DNA from: Mycoplasma haemofelis str. Langford 1
GTDB taxonomy: Bacteria > Bacillota_I > Bacilli_A > Mycoplasmatales > Mycoplasmoidaceae
DNA: 64,000 nucleotides
Assembly (NCBI RefSeq): GCF_000200735.1
Contig: NC_014970.1
Coordinates: 744,001 to 808,000 of the forward strand
Direction of reading: 5' to 3'
In this document: positions 8,506 through 18,423 of the stretch, one piece after another
Position numbering within the stretch: position 1 is the first letter of the stretch
How the letters are laid out: every line of letters starts with the position of its first letter
Made by a program: the position numbers and the translations under genes
The notes under the pieces: model-generated
What the model was told of the DNA's origin: nothing
The model's input: only the letters and a program-made list of their open reading frames with translations
Databases searched by the model: none

Positions 8506-9006
8506 ATGGCTTCTGGTTTATTGAAATTGGCCACTCTTGGTGGAGTGGCAGCTTCTGGAGGAGGTATTGTTGCTGGGGCTTCCATGATGTCTGGCTCTAA
8601 GCAGGAAGCGCCTGCTATCCAAAAAACATCAGCTTCAGTAGAGGAGAAGGAAAGCCTAGATCAAAGTGATGACTCATCTTCACTTGAACCGAAAGCCCCT
8701 GTCTGTATTATCTATAAAGCCGACGTACCCGTACCAAAGACTGGAACATCTCGTGAATTTAAGAAGCTATTAGAGAGATTTGAAAACAAGGATGGATTCT
8801 TTAGCAAGTTACAAGGTGTTGAGAATGAAACTCAAATAAAGAAAGACGTGGAGGAGGCTTGCGCTGGGTCCAATGGCAAGAAGAATAAAGATGGAAATGT
8901 CTATGTTTGACAAGAAGGAAACAAATGAATTTACTCCACCCCAATGAATGAGAAGGATTGGGTAAAGGAAACGACAGTTGCTCAGGAGTTTACTTCACGC
9001 AAATAA
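8506..9006 (+). CDS. WIY-DW family paralog, CxIYEA subtype
   Basis: 166 aa. The anchor is identical to that of the gene at 6434. Then a Gln/Glu/Ser/Asp linker, C67 (PVCIIYKADVP), F-K-K-L-L-E-R-F, C119 (EEACAGSN), K-D-G-N-V-Y-V-W-QEGNK-W-IYSTPMNEKDW and the tail KETTVAQEFTSRK. It sits downstream of the longest promoter array and 12 bases upstream of the next gene, so the two are probably co-transcribed. Confidence 0.9.
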
Positions 9007-9018
9007 TCCCTTAAAGAC

Positions 9019-9546
9019 ATGGCTTACGTAGCTTTAAAGATTTTGGGTCTTGGGAGTTCTGCTGCAGCCATCCGGGGCGGATTGGCTGCCGGTTCTTCCG
9101 CTTTCTCTGGAAATACAGAAAGCCAAGTGAAACCTGAGAAAGTCAAACATCAAGATATCCCTAACGATCCAGTTCCTAGCTCCGAAGAAAATAAAGAGCC
9201 CATTTTGCCCCCACAGAAATCTTGCGTTGTTTATGAAATGGAAGAACCTACCCCTAAAGGAAGCACAAACAATCGAAAATTCACAAAGATCAAGCAGAAG
9301 TTTGATGGGAAGGAGGCTTTCTTAGAAGCCCTTCAACAAAAGGGCACTCTATGGAATAATGATGAATTGAAGAGCAAGTCTGAAACGAGATGTAACGAGG
9401 GGAAAGATACCTATATTTGATGGGGCAATACCAATAATGGAAATACTTGAATTTATGCTTCAGACATGAATGAAAAGGGTGTGGATTGAACTAAGGATCC
9501 TGACGTAATTAAAAATTCTGAGAATATCCTTAAATTACAAAGTTAA
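9019..9546 (+). CDS. WIY-DW family paralog, WN...GC/WWG subtype
   Basis: 175 aa. MAYVALKILGLGSSAAAIRGG anchor with an unusual Arg in the Gly-rich stretch, long Glu/Pro linker, KSCVVYEMEEPTPKG, F-T-K-I-K-Q-K-F, LWNNDELKSKSETRC (second Cys), DTYIWWGNTNNGNTWIYASDMNEKGVDW. Four Trp in the last quarter are TGA. The stop TAA 9544-9546 overlaps the stop of the converging minus gene (9543-9545). Confidence 0.9.
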
Positions 9547-10436
9547 GCTCCCGTTGCTGTTTGAGGATCAGCACTAGTTGTCTTAATACATCTGAATCTA
9601 AACTTGGGATAGAGATTACTAAAAGTACCTTCTTCAGAGAACTTCTTACTCTTGTTGCTATTGCATCAATTCTTCAAGCTGTCTTCGGGAGATCCACTAG
9701 ATACACTCTCTGCATCCTGTGTCCAAGAAGATAGATCTTTTATAGAACTATACTTCTGCTTCAAAGCCTCAGAATTACTCTGCTCAGTTAAAAGTAAACC
9801 CTCTTCTCCTCTAGATTTGATCAAGCCATCAATATCTTCAAATCCTTTTGGATAACAAAGAAGCTTCACATTAGCGACTAAAGTATCATCGGGAGCTGAT
9901 TCTAACGACTTCTTACACCATGAACTTAAAGCCTTCCCTGCATTTTCAAGATCCTCATTTATAGGTTTTCCTTTCTCCTGTTCTGGGGGAACAAAACCAA
10001 TAAGATCTGTAACTCCCTCTATGTGCTTCTTAAATATATAAGAGACCTTATATTTATCCGTTTCACCCTCTTTAATAAGACCATCTATATTTCCATCTAA
10101 TTGGATAATCCTAGCTCTAACTGTTTTAGGATTATCCACGCATAAAAGGGATGCACCTACTTTAAAGTCTTCATAATTTTCAGAATCCAGATTACCTCCG
10201 CATCACTGCTTTATTCCCTCAATACTAGAAGTATCTATATTAAGATCTCCGGCGATCTTCTTGTTCTCATCCAAAGCAGCTTGTCAATAATTCCTCTCAG
10301 TATCTTGAATCAACTTCAGTCCCTGCCACTCCAAGTACTGCCTCAAAGTTTTGGGCTTTAAATTACTGAATTTATATCAACCCCCTACCCCCACAGTCCC
10401 AAGACCTAATAGAACTCCGATTGGAAGGATTTTCAT
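9543..10436 (-). CDS. triple-WC family paralog
   Basis: 297 aa from ATG 10436 (MKILPIGVLLGLGTVGVGG), the longest intact sibling. Module 1 is WCGGN...SLLCVDNPKTVR, module 2 WCKKS...KLLCYPK and module 3 WCNSN...YPKFRFRC. The FRKHIDGFH block is diverged (FKKHIEGVTDLIGFVPPE). The tail KTTSADPQTATGA ends at a stop overlapping the convergent gene's stop. Function unknown. Confidence 0.9.
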
Positions 10437-10499
10437 AATGTCGTAAAGTCTCGCTATTCTAATAAATGAAACTTATTGGGATCCTTAAATCCAGAGAGC

Positions 10500-10626
10500 A
10501 AGATTCACCAAGAATATGAAATCTTGATTTTCTAAAACAAGAGGTAGAGACTGGTTGTCAACCATCTAAGACTCATAGGATTTACATTGGACATCGGATA
10601 GTGATTTAAGCGAGATTCCTGAAGAG
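10500..10626 (+). pseudogene. remnant of a WIY-DW paralog 3' half
   Basis: AAGAATATGAAATCTTGATT (10512 on), GAGGTAGAGACTGGTTGTCA and ACCATCTAAGACTCATAGGA align by eye with the IWNLEKLKEEVTGSCEKSPSKRVYLWW region of the gene at 21724 (PKIWNLEKLKEEV is at about 22026). The end, GCGAGATTCCTGAAGAGCTT, matches IEIPESF. The start and the WVYS...DW part are lost. It lies between two minus-strand genes where a plus-strand member would be expected from the alternating layout. Confidence 0.65.
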
Positions 10627-10627
10627 C

Positions 10628-11488
10628 TTAGGTTGAGAGGACTTTTACGCATCTAAATCGAAACTTAGGATAGATCTCAGCAAACACACCCTCCTCGGAG
10701 AACTTCCTAGATTGATTTTCATCACACCAAGTTTTCAAGTCATCTTTATTATAGGATGATTTCTTGTCATCATCTTGCCAAGTCTTTAGATCCTTTATCT
10801 CGTTATACTTCTTCTCCAAATCATCCGTATATTGAGAATCTGTCAAAAGCTTCTCTCCGTTCTTCTCTATTAACTCCTTTATGGTAGAGAATCCCTTTGG
10901 AGAACAAAAGGTTTGAATATTAGAAACTAAGGAATCATTTGCCTCCTTAGCCAGAGAGCCAATACATCAATCTTCAAAGCTCTTCTTAGCTTCATCCAAC
11001 TTCTCTTCTGCCGGCTGTCCCTCCTCGCTTTTAGGGGGATGGAAATTTATTAAATCTAAAAAGTCAGAAATGTGTCTTCGGAATACATAGGCAACTTTAA
11101 AGTCTTCATCCCTACCCTTCTGGATTAATCCGTTAGTACTTCCTTTCTCTTGAATTATCTTTCCCTCTACCGTCCAAACACTATCTACACATACCTTAGA
11201 AACCCTTGAAACGTACTCTTGATAATCCGTTAAGGGAAGAAGATCCTTACATCACTTCTGTATTTCTTGAGTTTCAGGATCATCCTTTCCAAATATCTCC
11301 TTTAGTAAAGGAGCATTCTCCTTCCTTATAGCCTTTCAAGTATTTTCATCCGAATTAGAAACTAGCTTGAACCCTTGTCACTCTAAATACTCTTGAAGAT
11401 TCTTAGGTTGTAAGCTATGGAAGCCATAAACTCCAGCTCCTCCTATCCCACCTACAATTCCAGTTCCCAGAAGAGTTTTGAATTTCAC
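10628..11488 (-). CDS. triple-WC family paralog, divergent YGFHSLQPKNL subtype
   Basis: 286 aa. The start is inferred as GTG 11488 (VKFKTLLGTGIVGGIGG), because the only upstream codons to the in-frame stop are two Phe. Order: anchor, LQPKNLQEYLEWQGFKL, WCKDL...SKVCVDS, FKVAYVFRRHISDFLDLINF, WCIGS...QTFCSPKG, WCDEN...RFRCVKVLST. It follows the gene at 11495-12352 with only 6 bases between, so it is the second gene of a tandem pair. The gene at 22229 has the same subtype and position. Five or more TGA-Trp codons. Confidence 0.87.
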
Positions 11489-11494
11489 AAAAAA

Positions 11495-12352
11495 CTACTT
11501 CTCGGTGGATTCAGTGCCTTCAACACACCTAGATATAACCTTAGGTAAGATCTCTTCAAATATGCTTAAGTCTTTACTAAATTCCTCATCTAGATTCACA
11601 GTGCACCACGTCTTTAGAGCCTCTTTATCGCTCCCTGTGATATCCTGTTTGTAAGAAGCGAAATTATGAATCTTGTCGTACTTTGCTTGCAGCTGAGTGT
11701 CTTTGCCAATATCCGTCAACAAAGCCTTACCTGTTAAATAATCCTTAACCTTAGAAAAGCCCTTAGGGGTGCAAAGTTCTCTTATGTTCAATACCAATGT
11801 CTCATCCATGGGCTTATCCAAGGAAGAAGTACATCACTTCTTAAACAGATCTGTAGCTTCTTCAAAAACCACCTGCTCTTCCCCTTTGTCATCAACTTTA
11901 GGTTGATAACCTATTAAAGAGTGAAGTCCTGAAATGTGCTTTCTGAAAACGTATGCTACCTTGTACTTCTTATCGGCATCATCTCCATGTATAAGGCGAT
12001 CAGTTCCACCATCCAACTGAATGATCCTTGCCTTTACAGTCTTAGGATTGTCTACGCATAGCAGTAATCCCGAGTCTTTAATATCCTCATATTTCTCAGA
12101 ATCCATATGACTCTTGCATCACTCTTTAATTCCGTCAATCTTGGAAGTATCTATACCTAGCTTCTGAGCGAGCTCCTTGTTCTCCTCTATTACCGCCTTT
12201 CAATAATTACTCTCTGAATCCGAAATCAATCGCAATCCTTGCCACTCTAAATACTGACGAAGTGTCTTTGGCTTTAAATGGTGGAACTTGTATCAACTAC
12301 CTAGTCCGGCAGTTCCTAAGCCTAGAAGAGCTATAGTAGGTATGGGTCTCAT
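11495..12352 (-). CDS. triple-WC family paralog, EILPKVISRC subtype
   Basis: 285 aa from ATG 12352 (MRPIPTIALLGLGTAGLGS). Module 1 is WCKSH...GLLLCVDNPKTVK, module 2 WCTSS...RELCTPK and module 3 WCTVN...LPKVISRC (x25). The carboxyl end LPKVISRCVEG replaces YPKFRFRC and defines a second subtype shared with the genes ending at 12986, 14071, 15537, 16953 and 22229. It shares its anchor with the gene at 14071-14928. Probably co-transcribed with the downstream gene at 10628. Confidence 0.9.
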
Positions 12353-12453
12353 GGGGGCGAGGCTTATAGATTGGGGTATTTGAGAGTTAGGATTTTTAGG
12401 AGGAAATGAAAAAGGGTTAAAGGGTTGGGAATTTCAAGTACTCGAAAACAGTT
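12353..12453. promoter_or_regulatory. divergent promoter with diverged G-rich element
   Basis: CTTATA 12363-12368 precedes the minus gene, then TTGGGGTATTTGAGAGTTAGGATTTTTAGG. The plus element is AAAAAGGGTTAAAGGGTTGGG (12411-12429). GGGTT at 12422 is 32 bases before ATG 12454. TTTCAAGTACTC at 12432-12443 is the candidate -10 area. Confidence 0.6.
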
Positions 12454-12999
12454 ATGTCCCATACATTAGCCAAAATAGCGGCCCTTAGCGGAGGAACTGC
12501 TGCCGCTGGAGGGGGTATTGCTGTTGGATCTTCAGCTTTATCTGGAACTTCCGGATCTAAGCAAGAGAAAGTAGCTACCTCTTCAGAAAAGCAGGAGGAT
12601 TCTAATATAGAAGTAATTCCAGTTACCAAGCAGGAAGAAGCAACTCCTGATTCTGCAAAAAAAGTATGTAATGTCTATACTGCTGAGGAACCCACTTCTA
12701 AAGGACAACCAAAGGTTCGTGTGTTTACCAAGATTAAAGAAGAGTTTTGAAGCAAGGGTGATTTCTTAAAGAAAATAAAGGAAGATAGAGCTTGAAACGA
12801 GGGAGATCTTAAAACACAAGTAGAGAAGGGATGTCAAGATCACGGAAGTGTCTATGTTTGATGGGGTTATGGGAATCCCCAATCTAAGGGCAAGACATGA
12901 GTTTATGCTAGCGATATGAATAACGGGAAGGATTGACTAAATGATGAAAGTGTTAGTGTTCCTGCAGCTCTTAAACCGAAAGTAGCTACTGTTCAGTAG
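12454..12999 (+). CDS. WIY-DW family paralog, WN...GC/WWG subtype
   Basis: 181 aa. MSHTLAKIAALSGGTAAAGGG anchor, Ser/Lys/Glu-rich linker, KVCNVYTAEEPTSKG, F-T-K-I-K-E-E-F-W (TGA), WNEGDLKTQVEKGCQ, GSVYVWWGYG, TWVYASDMNNGKDWLND and a Pro/Ala/Val tail. The closest relative is the gene at 15029. Its 3' end overlaps the converging minus gene by 14 bases. Function unknown. Confidence 0.9.
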
Positions 13000-13834
13000 C
13001 TTGAGATCCCTTAACACACCTAGATATTACTTTAGGCAGAGTTTCTTCAAACACACTAAGGGAGGTACTAAATTCTTCCTTCAGGCTCTTATCGCATCAC
13101 TCCTTTAACTTCTCTTTACCTGCTTCTGAAATGTCCGCTTTATAAGAAGCAAAGTCTTTGATTTTGTTGTGCACCGTTTCCAATTCTGATTCTTGACCAG
13201 ATTCAGTTAGTAAAGTCTTACCACTCAAGTATTCTTTAACTGTTGAAAACTTCTTGGGGGTGCATAACTCCCTAATGTTCAAGACTAACATCTCATCTAT
13301 TGCCCTCTCTAGGGAATTAATACACCACTCTTTAAAAGCCTTGGAAGCAGACTCCAAATCTATCTCCACCTTGCCATCCTTACCCACTTCAGAAGAATAG
13401 CCTATCAAGGCATTAAAGCCCTCAATGTGCTTTCTAAAGACATAGGATACTTTGTATTGCTTATCTGCATTATCGCCATTTATGAGCTTATGGGTTCCGC
13501 CATCTAATTGAATAATCCTTGCTTTGACAGTCTTAGGATTGTCTACGCACAGTAATAAAGCAGATGATTTAATGTCCTCATATTGCTCAGAGTCCATATG
13601 ACTCTTGCATCACTCCTTGACTCCAGAAGCATCCAGCTTTAACTCTCCAACTAACTCCTTATTTTCTTCTATTACAGCCTTCCAATAGTTGCTCTCAGAA
13701 TCTGAAATCAACCTAAGCCCTTGTCACTCTAAGTACTCTCTTAGAGTTCTGGGTTTCAAATTACCAAATCTATATCAACCACCAACTCCCGCAGCACCCA
13801 AAGCCGCAAGGGCTGCATAAGGAAGTAATTTCAT
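12986..13834 (-). CDS. triple-WC family paralog, TLPKVISRC subtype
   Basis: 282 aa from ATG 13834 (MKLLPYAALAALGAAGVGG). WCKSH...ALLLCVDNPKTVK, KVSYVFRKHIEGFNALIGY, WCINS...RELCTPKKFSTVKEYLSG, WCDKS...LPKVISRC, tail VKGSQATEQ. It overlaps the 3' end of the plus gene at 12454 by 14 bases, so each transcript is antisense to the other's end. Function unknown. Confidence 0.9.
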
Positions 13835-13854
13835 AATCTGGATAAAGCAAAATT

Positions 13855-14056
13855 CCCAATAAAGACCTCCTTATTAATGGGGTCTTAAATACCAAGAATT
13901 ACTTTCCACAACAAAGAGGATGGTGAAATCTAACAACTTTGAAAATAGAGATGAATGTTCTACTCTACTACGAAAAGAATCTATGTCTGATGGGATCTAA
14001 TTCCGGACGGACAGATAACTGATTGATTAGAGCGCGACGATGTTACGCTCGTCTTA
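13855..14056 (+). pseudogene. remnant of a WIY-DW paralog
   Basis: No start codon or full frame. 13968-14059 reads in frame as R-I-Y-V-W-W-D-L-I...T-D-W-L-E-R-D-D-V (TGA as Trp), matching the VYVWWG...DWL end of the WN...GC/WWG subtype but lacking the WVYASDM segment. GAAAATAGAGATGAATGTTC (13951-13970) may be the preceding part. It lies between two minus-strand triple-WC genes, filling the position of a lost plus-strand partner. Confidence 0.55.
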
Positions 14057-14070
14057 AATTAACAGAATAG

Positions 14071-14928
14071 CTACTTTTCTGAGGCTTCGGAACCTTCGAC
14101 ACACCTAGATATTACTTTAGGTAAAGTCTCTTCAAATATGCTCAAACTCTCACTGAATTCCTTTTTCAAATTCTCTTCACACCATTCCTTTAAACCTTCC
14201 TTGTTTTCCTTGGTAATGTCGGCTTTGTAAGAGGCAAAGTCCTTTATTTTCTTATAAACTGCATCCAATGTAGAATCCTTACCCTCTTTAGTTAACAAAG
14301 TCTTTCCCTTCAAGTAATCCTCTACTTTAGAGAATTCTTTGGGAGTACACAATTCTCTAATATTCAATACCAAAGTATCCTCTACCGGCCTATTCAAAGA
14401 ACTTTCGCATCACTTCTGAAACGCCTCTTTAGCCTGAGCCAAATCTATCTGCTCCTCTCCCTTCTCGTTCTTTGTGGGAACGTAGCCTATTAGAGCATTA
14501 AAGCCGTCAATATGCTTTCTAAAAACATATGCTACCTTATATTGTTTGTCCGATTCCGATCCATGTATAAGACGATCAGTTCCGCCATCCAATTGGATTA
14601 TCCTAGCTTTAACGGACTTAGGATTGTCTACACATAGAAGTAAGGCAGAATCTTTAACATCCTCATACTTCTCTAAGTCCAAGTGATTTCTACACCACTC
14701 CTTGACTCCCTCCAACTTAGACTCATCCAAGTTTAACTTCTTAACTAATTCCTTGTTTTCCTCAACCGCGGCCTTTCAATAATTACTCTCTGAATCTGAA
14801 ATCAATCGCAATCCTTGCCACTCCAGATACTGACGTAGTGTCTTTGGTTGCAAGTGATGGAACTTGTATCAACTACCTAGTCCGGCAGTTCCTAAGCCTA
14901 GAAGAGCTATAGTAGGTATAGGTCTCAT
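14071..14928 (-). CDS. triple-WC family paralog, TLPKVISRC subtype
   Basis: 285 aa from ATG 14928, with an anchor and HHL...KTLRQYLEWQG start like the gene at 11495-12352. WCRNH...ALLLCVDNPKSVK, KVAYVFRKHIDGFNALIGY, WCESS...RELCTPK, LLTKEGKDS, WCEEN...LPKVISRC, tail VEGSEASEK, stop TAG 14071. The Cys spacing in modules 1 and 2 is exactly WC-x19-C. Divergent from the gene at 15029. Confidence 0.9.
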
Positions 14929-15028
14929 GGTGGCTGGGGCTTATAGATTTGGGTTTATAGGGTGGGGGATTTTTGGCGTGGAATAAAAAGGGTGAAAGGG
15001 TTTGGGATTTCTATTACTGGAACGTTTT
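14929..15028. promoter_or_regulatory. divergent promoter with G-rich element
   Basis: CTTATA 14940-14945 serves the minus gene, followed by GGTGGGGGATTTTTGGCG (14961-14978), which recurs at 17843 and, diverged, at 12390 and 21652. The plus element is AAAAAGGGTGAAAGGGTTTGGG (14986-15006). The second GGG starts at 14998, 31 bases before ATG 15029. Confidence 0.6.
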
Positions 15029-15562
15029 ATGTCTTACACATTAGCAAAGGTGGCTGCTATTAGTGGTGGAACTGCGGCTGCCGGAGGAGGTATTGCTGTG
15101 GGAGCTTCTGCTTTATCTGGAGCCGCTTCTCCCAAACAGGAAAAGGTTTCTACCTCTTTAGAAAAGACATCCAATGTAGAGCCTGAAGTGGTTCCGACTC
15201 CCCAATCAGAACCAGCTTCCACAAAGGAACCTGTTTGTAATGTTTACTTGGCAGAAGAGCCTACTCCCAAGGAAAAAACAGGAAGTCGTAAGTTTACGAA
15301 ATTCACGGAAGAGTTTTGAAGTAGGGATGATTTTTTAAAGAAAGTGGAAGAGAAGAATTTGTGAAACAAGAATAACTTAAATACCGAGGTAGGACAAGGA
15401 TGTACTAGTCACGGAAGAGTCTTTGTTTGATGGGGTAAGGGGCAGCAGCCGCAAAGCGAAACATATGTATATGCGAGTGATATGAATAACGGAAAGGACT
15501 GATTAAAGGAGAGTGGTGTTGATGTGCCAGAGAAGATTAAGCAACAGATTCAGACCCTTTAA
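15029..15562 (+). CDS. WIY-DW family paralog, WN...GC/WWG subtype
   Basis: 177 aa. ATG 15029 was chosen over 15002 because MSYTLAKVAAISGGTAAAGG matches its siblings. Anchor, Lys/Glu/Pro/Ser linker, PVCNVYLAEEPTPKE, KFTKFTEEF-W, LWNKNNLNTEVGQGC, GRVFVWWGKG, TYVYASDMNNGKDWLKES. Unusually a Tyr replaces the usual Trp before VYASD. It overlaps the converging minus gene by 26 bases, the largest such overlap here. Confidence 0.9.
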
Positions 15563-16394
15563 CACATCTAGCTATTACCTTAGGTAAGGTCTCTTCAAAT
15601 ACACTTAACTCTTTACTAAATTCTTCATCTAAGCTCTTTTCACATCATTTCTTTAATCCTTCCTTTCCGCTGTCTGAGATGTCTGAGATGTCTGATGTAT
15701 AGGATTTAAAGTTCTTAATCTTGTTGTACACCTTTTCAAGCTCTGCATCTTGATTGGATTCGGTGAGTAGAGTCTTGCCTTTTAAATAATCTCTAACTTT
15801 CGAAAAGCTCTTGGGAGTGCATAATTCCCTAACATTCGAAACTAGTGTTTCATCTATTGACTTCTCTAAGGAACTAGTGCATCATCCTTTGAAAGCCTTG
15901 GTGGCATTTTCTAAATCTATATTCTCCTTTCCGTCCTTCCCCACTTCAGGAGAATAGCCTATCAAGGCATGAAAACCTTCAAGATGCTTCCTGAAGATAT
16001 AAGCCACCTTGTACTTATTATCATCTCCACTTAAAAGACGATCAAGGCCACCATCTAATTGAATAATCCTAGCCTTTACAGTCTTGGGTTGATCTACACA
16101 TAACAATAAGGCAGAGAATTTAACATCTTCATACCTTTCAGAGTCCAAATGACTCTTACATCATCCTTTAACTCCATCAATTTTGGAATCATCCAACTGC
16201 AACTTATTAACAAGATCCTTATTCTCCTCTATTGCAGCCTTTCAATAATTACTCTCAGAATCTGAAATCAATCTCAATCCTTGTCACTCCAAATACTCCC
16301 TCAAAGTTCTAGGTTTTAAATTCCCAAATCTATACCAACCACCGGCTCCTATAGCCCCCAAACCCAAAAGAGCCATGAAGGGAAGTAGTTTCAC
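15537..16394 (-). CDS. triple-WC family paralog, TLPKVIARC subtype
   Basis: 285 aa. The start is GTG 16394 (VKLLPFMALLGLGAIGAGG), chosen because siblings begin M-K-L-L-P at this point. WCKSH...ALLLCVDQPKTVK, KVAYIFRKHLEGFHALIGY, WCTSS...RELCTPKSFSKV, WCEKS...LPKVIARC, tail VKGSESVA. A 9-base in-frame repeat TGTCTGAGA (15670-15695) gives a short SDISDISD run before module 3, an example of microsatellite growth inside this family. Confidence 0.88.
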
Positions 16395-16502
16395 CGGAAC
16401 TAAAAATAGAAAGCCTTCACAATATGTAATTCAGCAAAGATATCCTGCCTTTCTTTCCGACAAAAAAGAATTGAAGAATTGGTTATGTATCCCGCCACTT
16501 TC
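16395..16502. promoter_or_regulatory. divergent region with degenerate promoter repeat
   Basis: The plus side carries AAAAAAGAATTGAAGAATTGG (16462-16482), similar to AAAAAAGGATTGAAGGATTGG upstream of 2224 and by extension to the GGGTGGAA element, 27 bases before ATG 16503. No CTTATA box was found next to the GTG start on the minus side. Confidence 0.4.
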
Positions 16503-16949
16503 ATGATCAGTTCTCTATTTAAGCTAATTGCTCTTGGTGGTAGTGTGGTAATCGGGGGAGGAACGTTAGCCAGTCAAGTCTTATTTTCTGGGGCAACAAA
16601 AGAAGAATTTAAGAGTGAAGAATTAGTGACCAAGTCTTACTCAGGATCTCCTTGTACTATTTATGAAGGAGAGAAATGGGAAGGATATCGTTGATTTAAA
16701 AAAATAAAAGGCAAGCTTGGCAGCAAGGAGGAATTCTTTGAAAGGCTAGACAGAGAATTCTCCTCTTTGTGGAATCTGGAGACTTTAAAGCGGGAAATAG
16801 AGGGTGGTTGTAGAAGTAAAGGAAGAGTCTATTTATGATGAGGCTCTGCTCAAAATAAGGGTAATACTTGAATATTTAGCAGAGATTTAAACGGTTGAAA
16901 TTGACTGCGAGAACGGAAGATTGATGTTCCCAGAGATCTAAGAGAATAA
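16503..16949 (+). CDS. WIY-DW family paralog, short-linker form
   Basis: 148 aa, the shortest intact member. ATG 16503 was chosen over 16479 because MISSLFKLIALGGSVVIGGG parallels the pseudogene at 2224. The linker is nearly absent. SPCTIYEGEKW, F-K-K-I-K-G-K-L, SLWNLETLKREIEGGC, GRVYLWWGSAQNKG, TWIFSRDLNGWNWLRERKI. Seven Trp are TGA. It ends 3 bases before the stop of the converging minus gene. Function unknown. Confidence 0.88.
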
Positions 16950-16952
16950 TCT

Positions 16953-17810
16953 TTAACTATCTACAGTTGCAGAGCCCTCAACACATCTAGATATTACCTT
17001 AGGCAAGGTTTCTTCAAACACACTCAAGTCATCACTAAATTCCTTTTCTAAATTCTGCTCACATCACTTCTTAAGACCGTCTTTCTCGCTCTCGCTAATG
17101 CTTTTTATGTCTTCTTTATAGGTGGCAAAGCCTTTAATCTTTTCATAAACTGCTTGAAGTTGGGAAGTCTTATCTGATTGAGTTAATAAAGTTCTTCCCG
17201 ACAAGTATTCTTTAACTTTAGAGAAAGTCTTAGGAGCACACATCTCCCTAATATTCAAAACCACAGTCTCCTCTACAGGCTTAGTTAAAGAATTTTCACA
17301 CCACTTCTGAAATGCATCCTTAGCTTGACCCAAATCTATCTGTTCTTTCCCCTTTTCATCCTTTTCTGGGGAATAGCCTATTAAAGAGTTGAACCCATCA
17401 ATGTGCTTTCTAAATACATAGGCTACCTTGTATTGTTTATCTGCGCCCGAACCATTTATCAATTTATGAATCCCTCCATCTAGCTGGATAATTCGAGCTT
17501 TAACAGACTTAGGATTGTCTACACATAGAAGTAAGGCAGAATCTTTAACATCCTCATACTTCTCTAAGTCCAAATGATTTTTACACCACTCCTTGACTTT
17601 AGACTCATCCAGATTTAACTTCTTAACTAATTCCTCATTTTCATCGATTACAGCCTTTCAATAGTTACTCTCTGAATCTGAAATCAATCTCAATCCCTGC
17701 CACTCCAGATACTGACGAAGTGTCTTTGGTTGCAAGTTACCAAATCTATATCATCCTCCTATTCCTATAGCTCCCAAACCTAGAAGAGCCGAATAAGGAA
17801 GTAGTTTCAT
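16953..17810 (-). CDS. triple-WC family paralog, TLPKVISRC subtype
   Basis: 285 aa from ATG 17810. The N-terminal GGWYRFGNL resembles the gene at 15537, whereas LRQYLEWQG...LDLEKYEDVKDSALLLC is nearly identical to the gene at 14071, a mosaic of its two neighbours. WCKNH...LLLC, KVAYVFRKHIDGFNSLIGY, WCENS...REMCAPK, WCEQN...LPKVISRC. Tail VEGSATVDS, stop TAA 16953. Confidence 0.9.
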
Positions 17811-17910
17811 AGTGGGCAAAACTTATAGGTTTGAAGTCTGGACAGGGGATTTTTGGTAAGGAATAAAAAAGGGTGAAAGGGTTTGGGATTTCAGTACCTA
17901 AAAAGCGGTT
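17811..17910. promoter_or_regulatory. divergent promoter with G-rich element
   Basis: CTTATA 17822-17827 for the minus gene, then GACAGGGGATTTTTGG (17841-17856). The plus element AAAAAAGGGTGAAAGGGTTTGGG occupies 17865-17887, with its second GGG at 17879, 32 bases before ATG 17911. TTTCAGTACC (17890-17899) is the candidate -10 area. The layout is nearly the same as at 14929-15028. Confidence 0.6.
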
Positions 17911-18420
17911 ATGTCTTATCTGTTAAAGGCAGTTACTCTTGGGGGTATCGGAGCTGCTGGGGGAGGTGTTGCTTTTGGATCCTCCTTAATTTCCGGTTCC
18001 GAAAGCAAAACTCCAAAGACCACCAAAACAAAAGAGAAAGAGCCGGAAGCTTCGACTCCTGAGGCTCCAAAGCCGGAGACTACTTGTGTTATTTATGAAG
18101 CTAAAAAACCTGAGAACAATGAATTTAAGGAGCTTCTGAAGAAGTTTGAAGGGGTAGAGGCTTTCTTTGCAGAGATTGTAAAAAGACCAAGTAATACCAA
18201 TAATGAGGCCACTGTAAAGAGTGAAGTAAGTAATGCTTGTGAGAATACTGGAACTCAAAGGAATGTGAAAGGGAATGTTTATGTTTGATATGAGACCTCT
18301 ACTTCAGGAAACAAATGAGTCTACTCTACAACTATGCACACAGGTAACATCGATTGAGTAAACAAAGATGGAATTACTAAGTCTTTTGAAACTGTCGGAA
18401 CACAAAGAGCCGAGGGCTAG
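17911..18420 (+). CDS. WIY-DW family paralog, CxIYEA subtype
   Basis: 169 aa. MSYLLKAVTLGGIGAAGGG anchor, Lys/Pro/Thr/Glu linker, TTCVIYEAKKPENNEFKELL, AFFAEIVKRP, SNACENTG, GNVYV-W-YETS, KWVYSTTMHTGNIDWVN. Ends 3 bases before the stop of the converging triple-WC gene at 18424. Function unknown; the linker composition suggests an exposed flexible stalk. Confidence 0.9.
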
Positions 18421-18423
18421 TAT

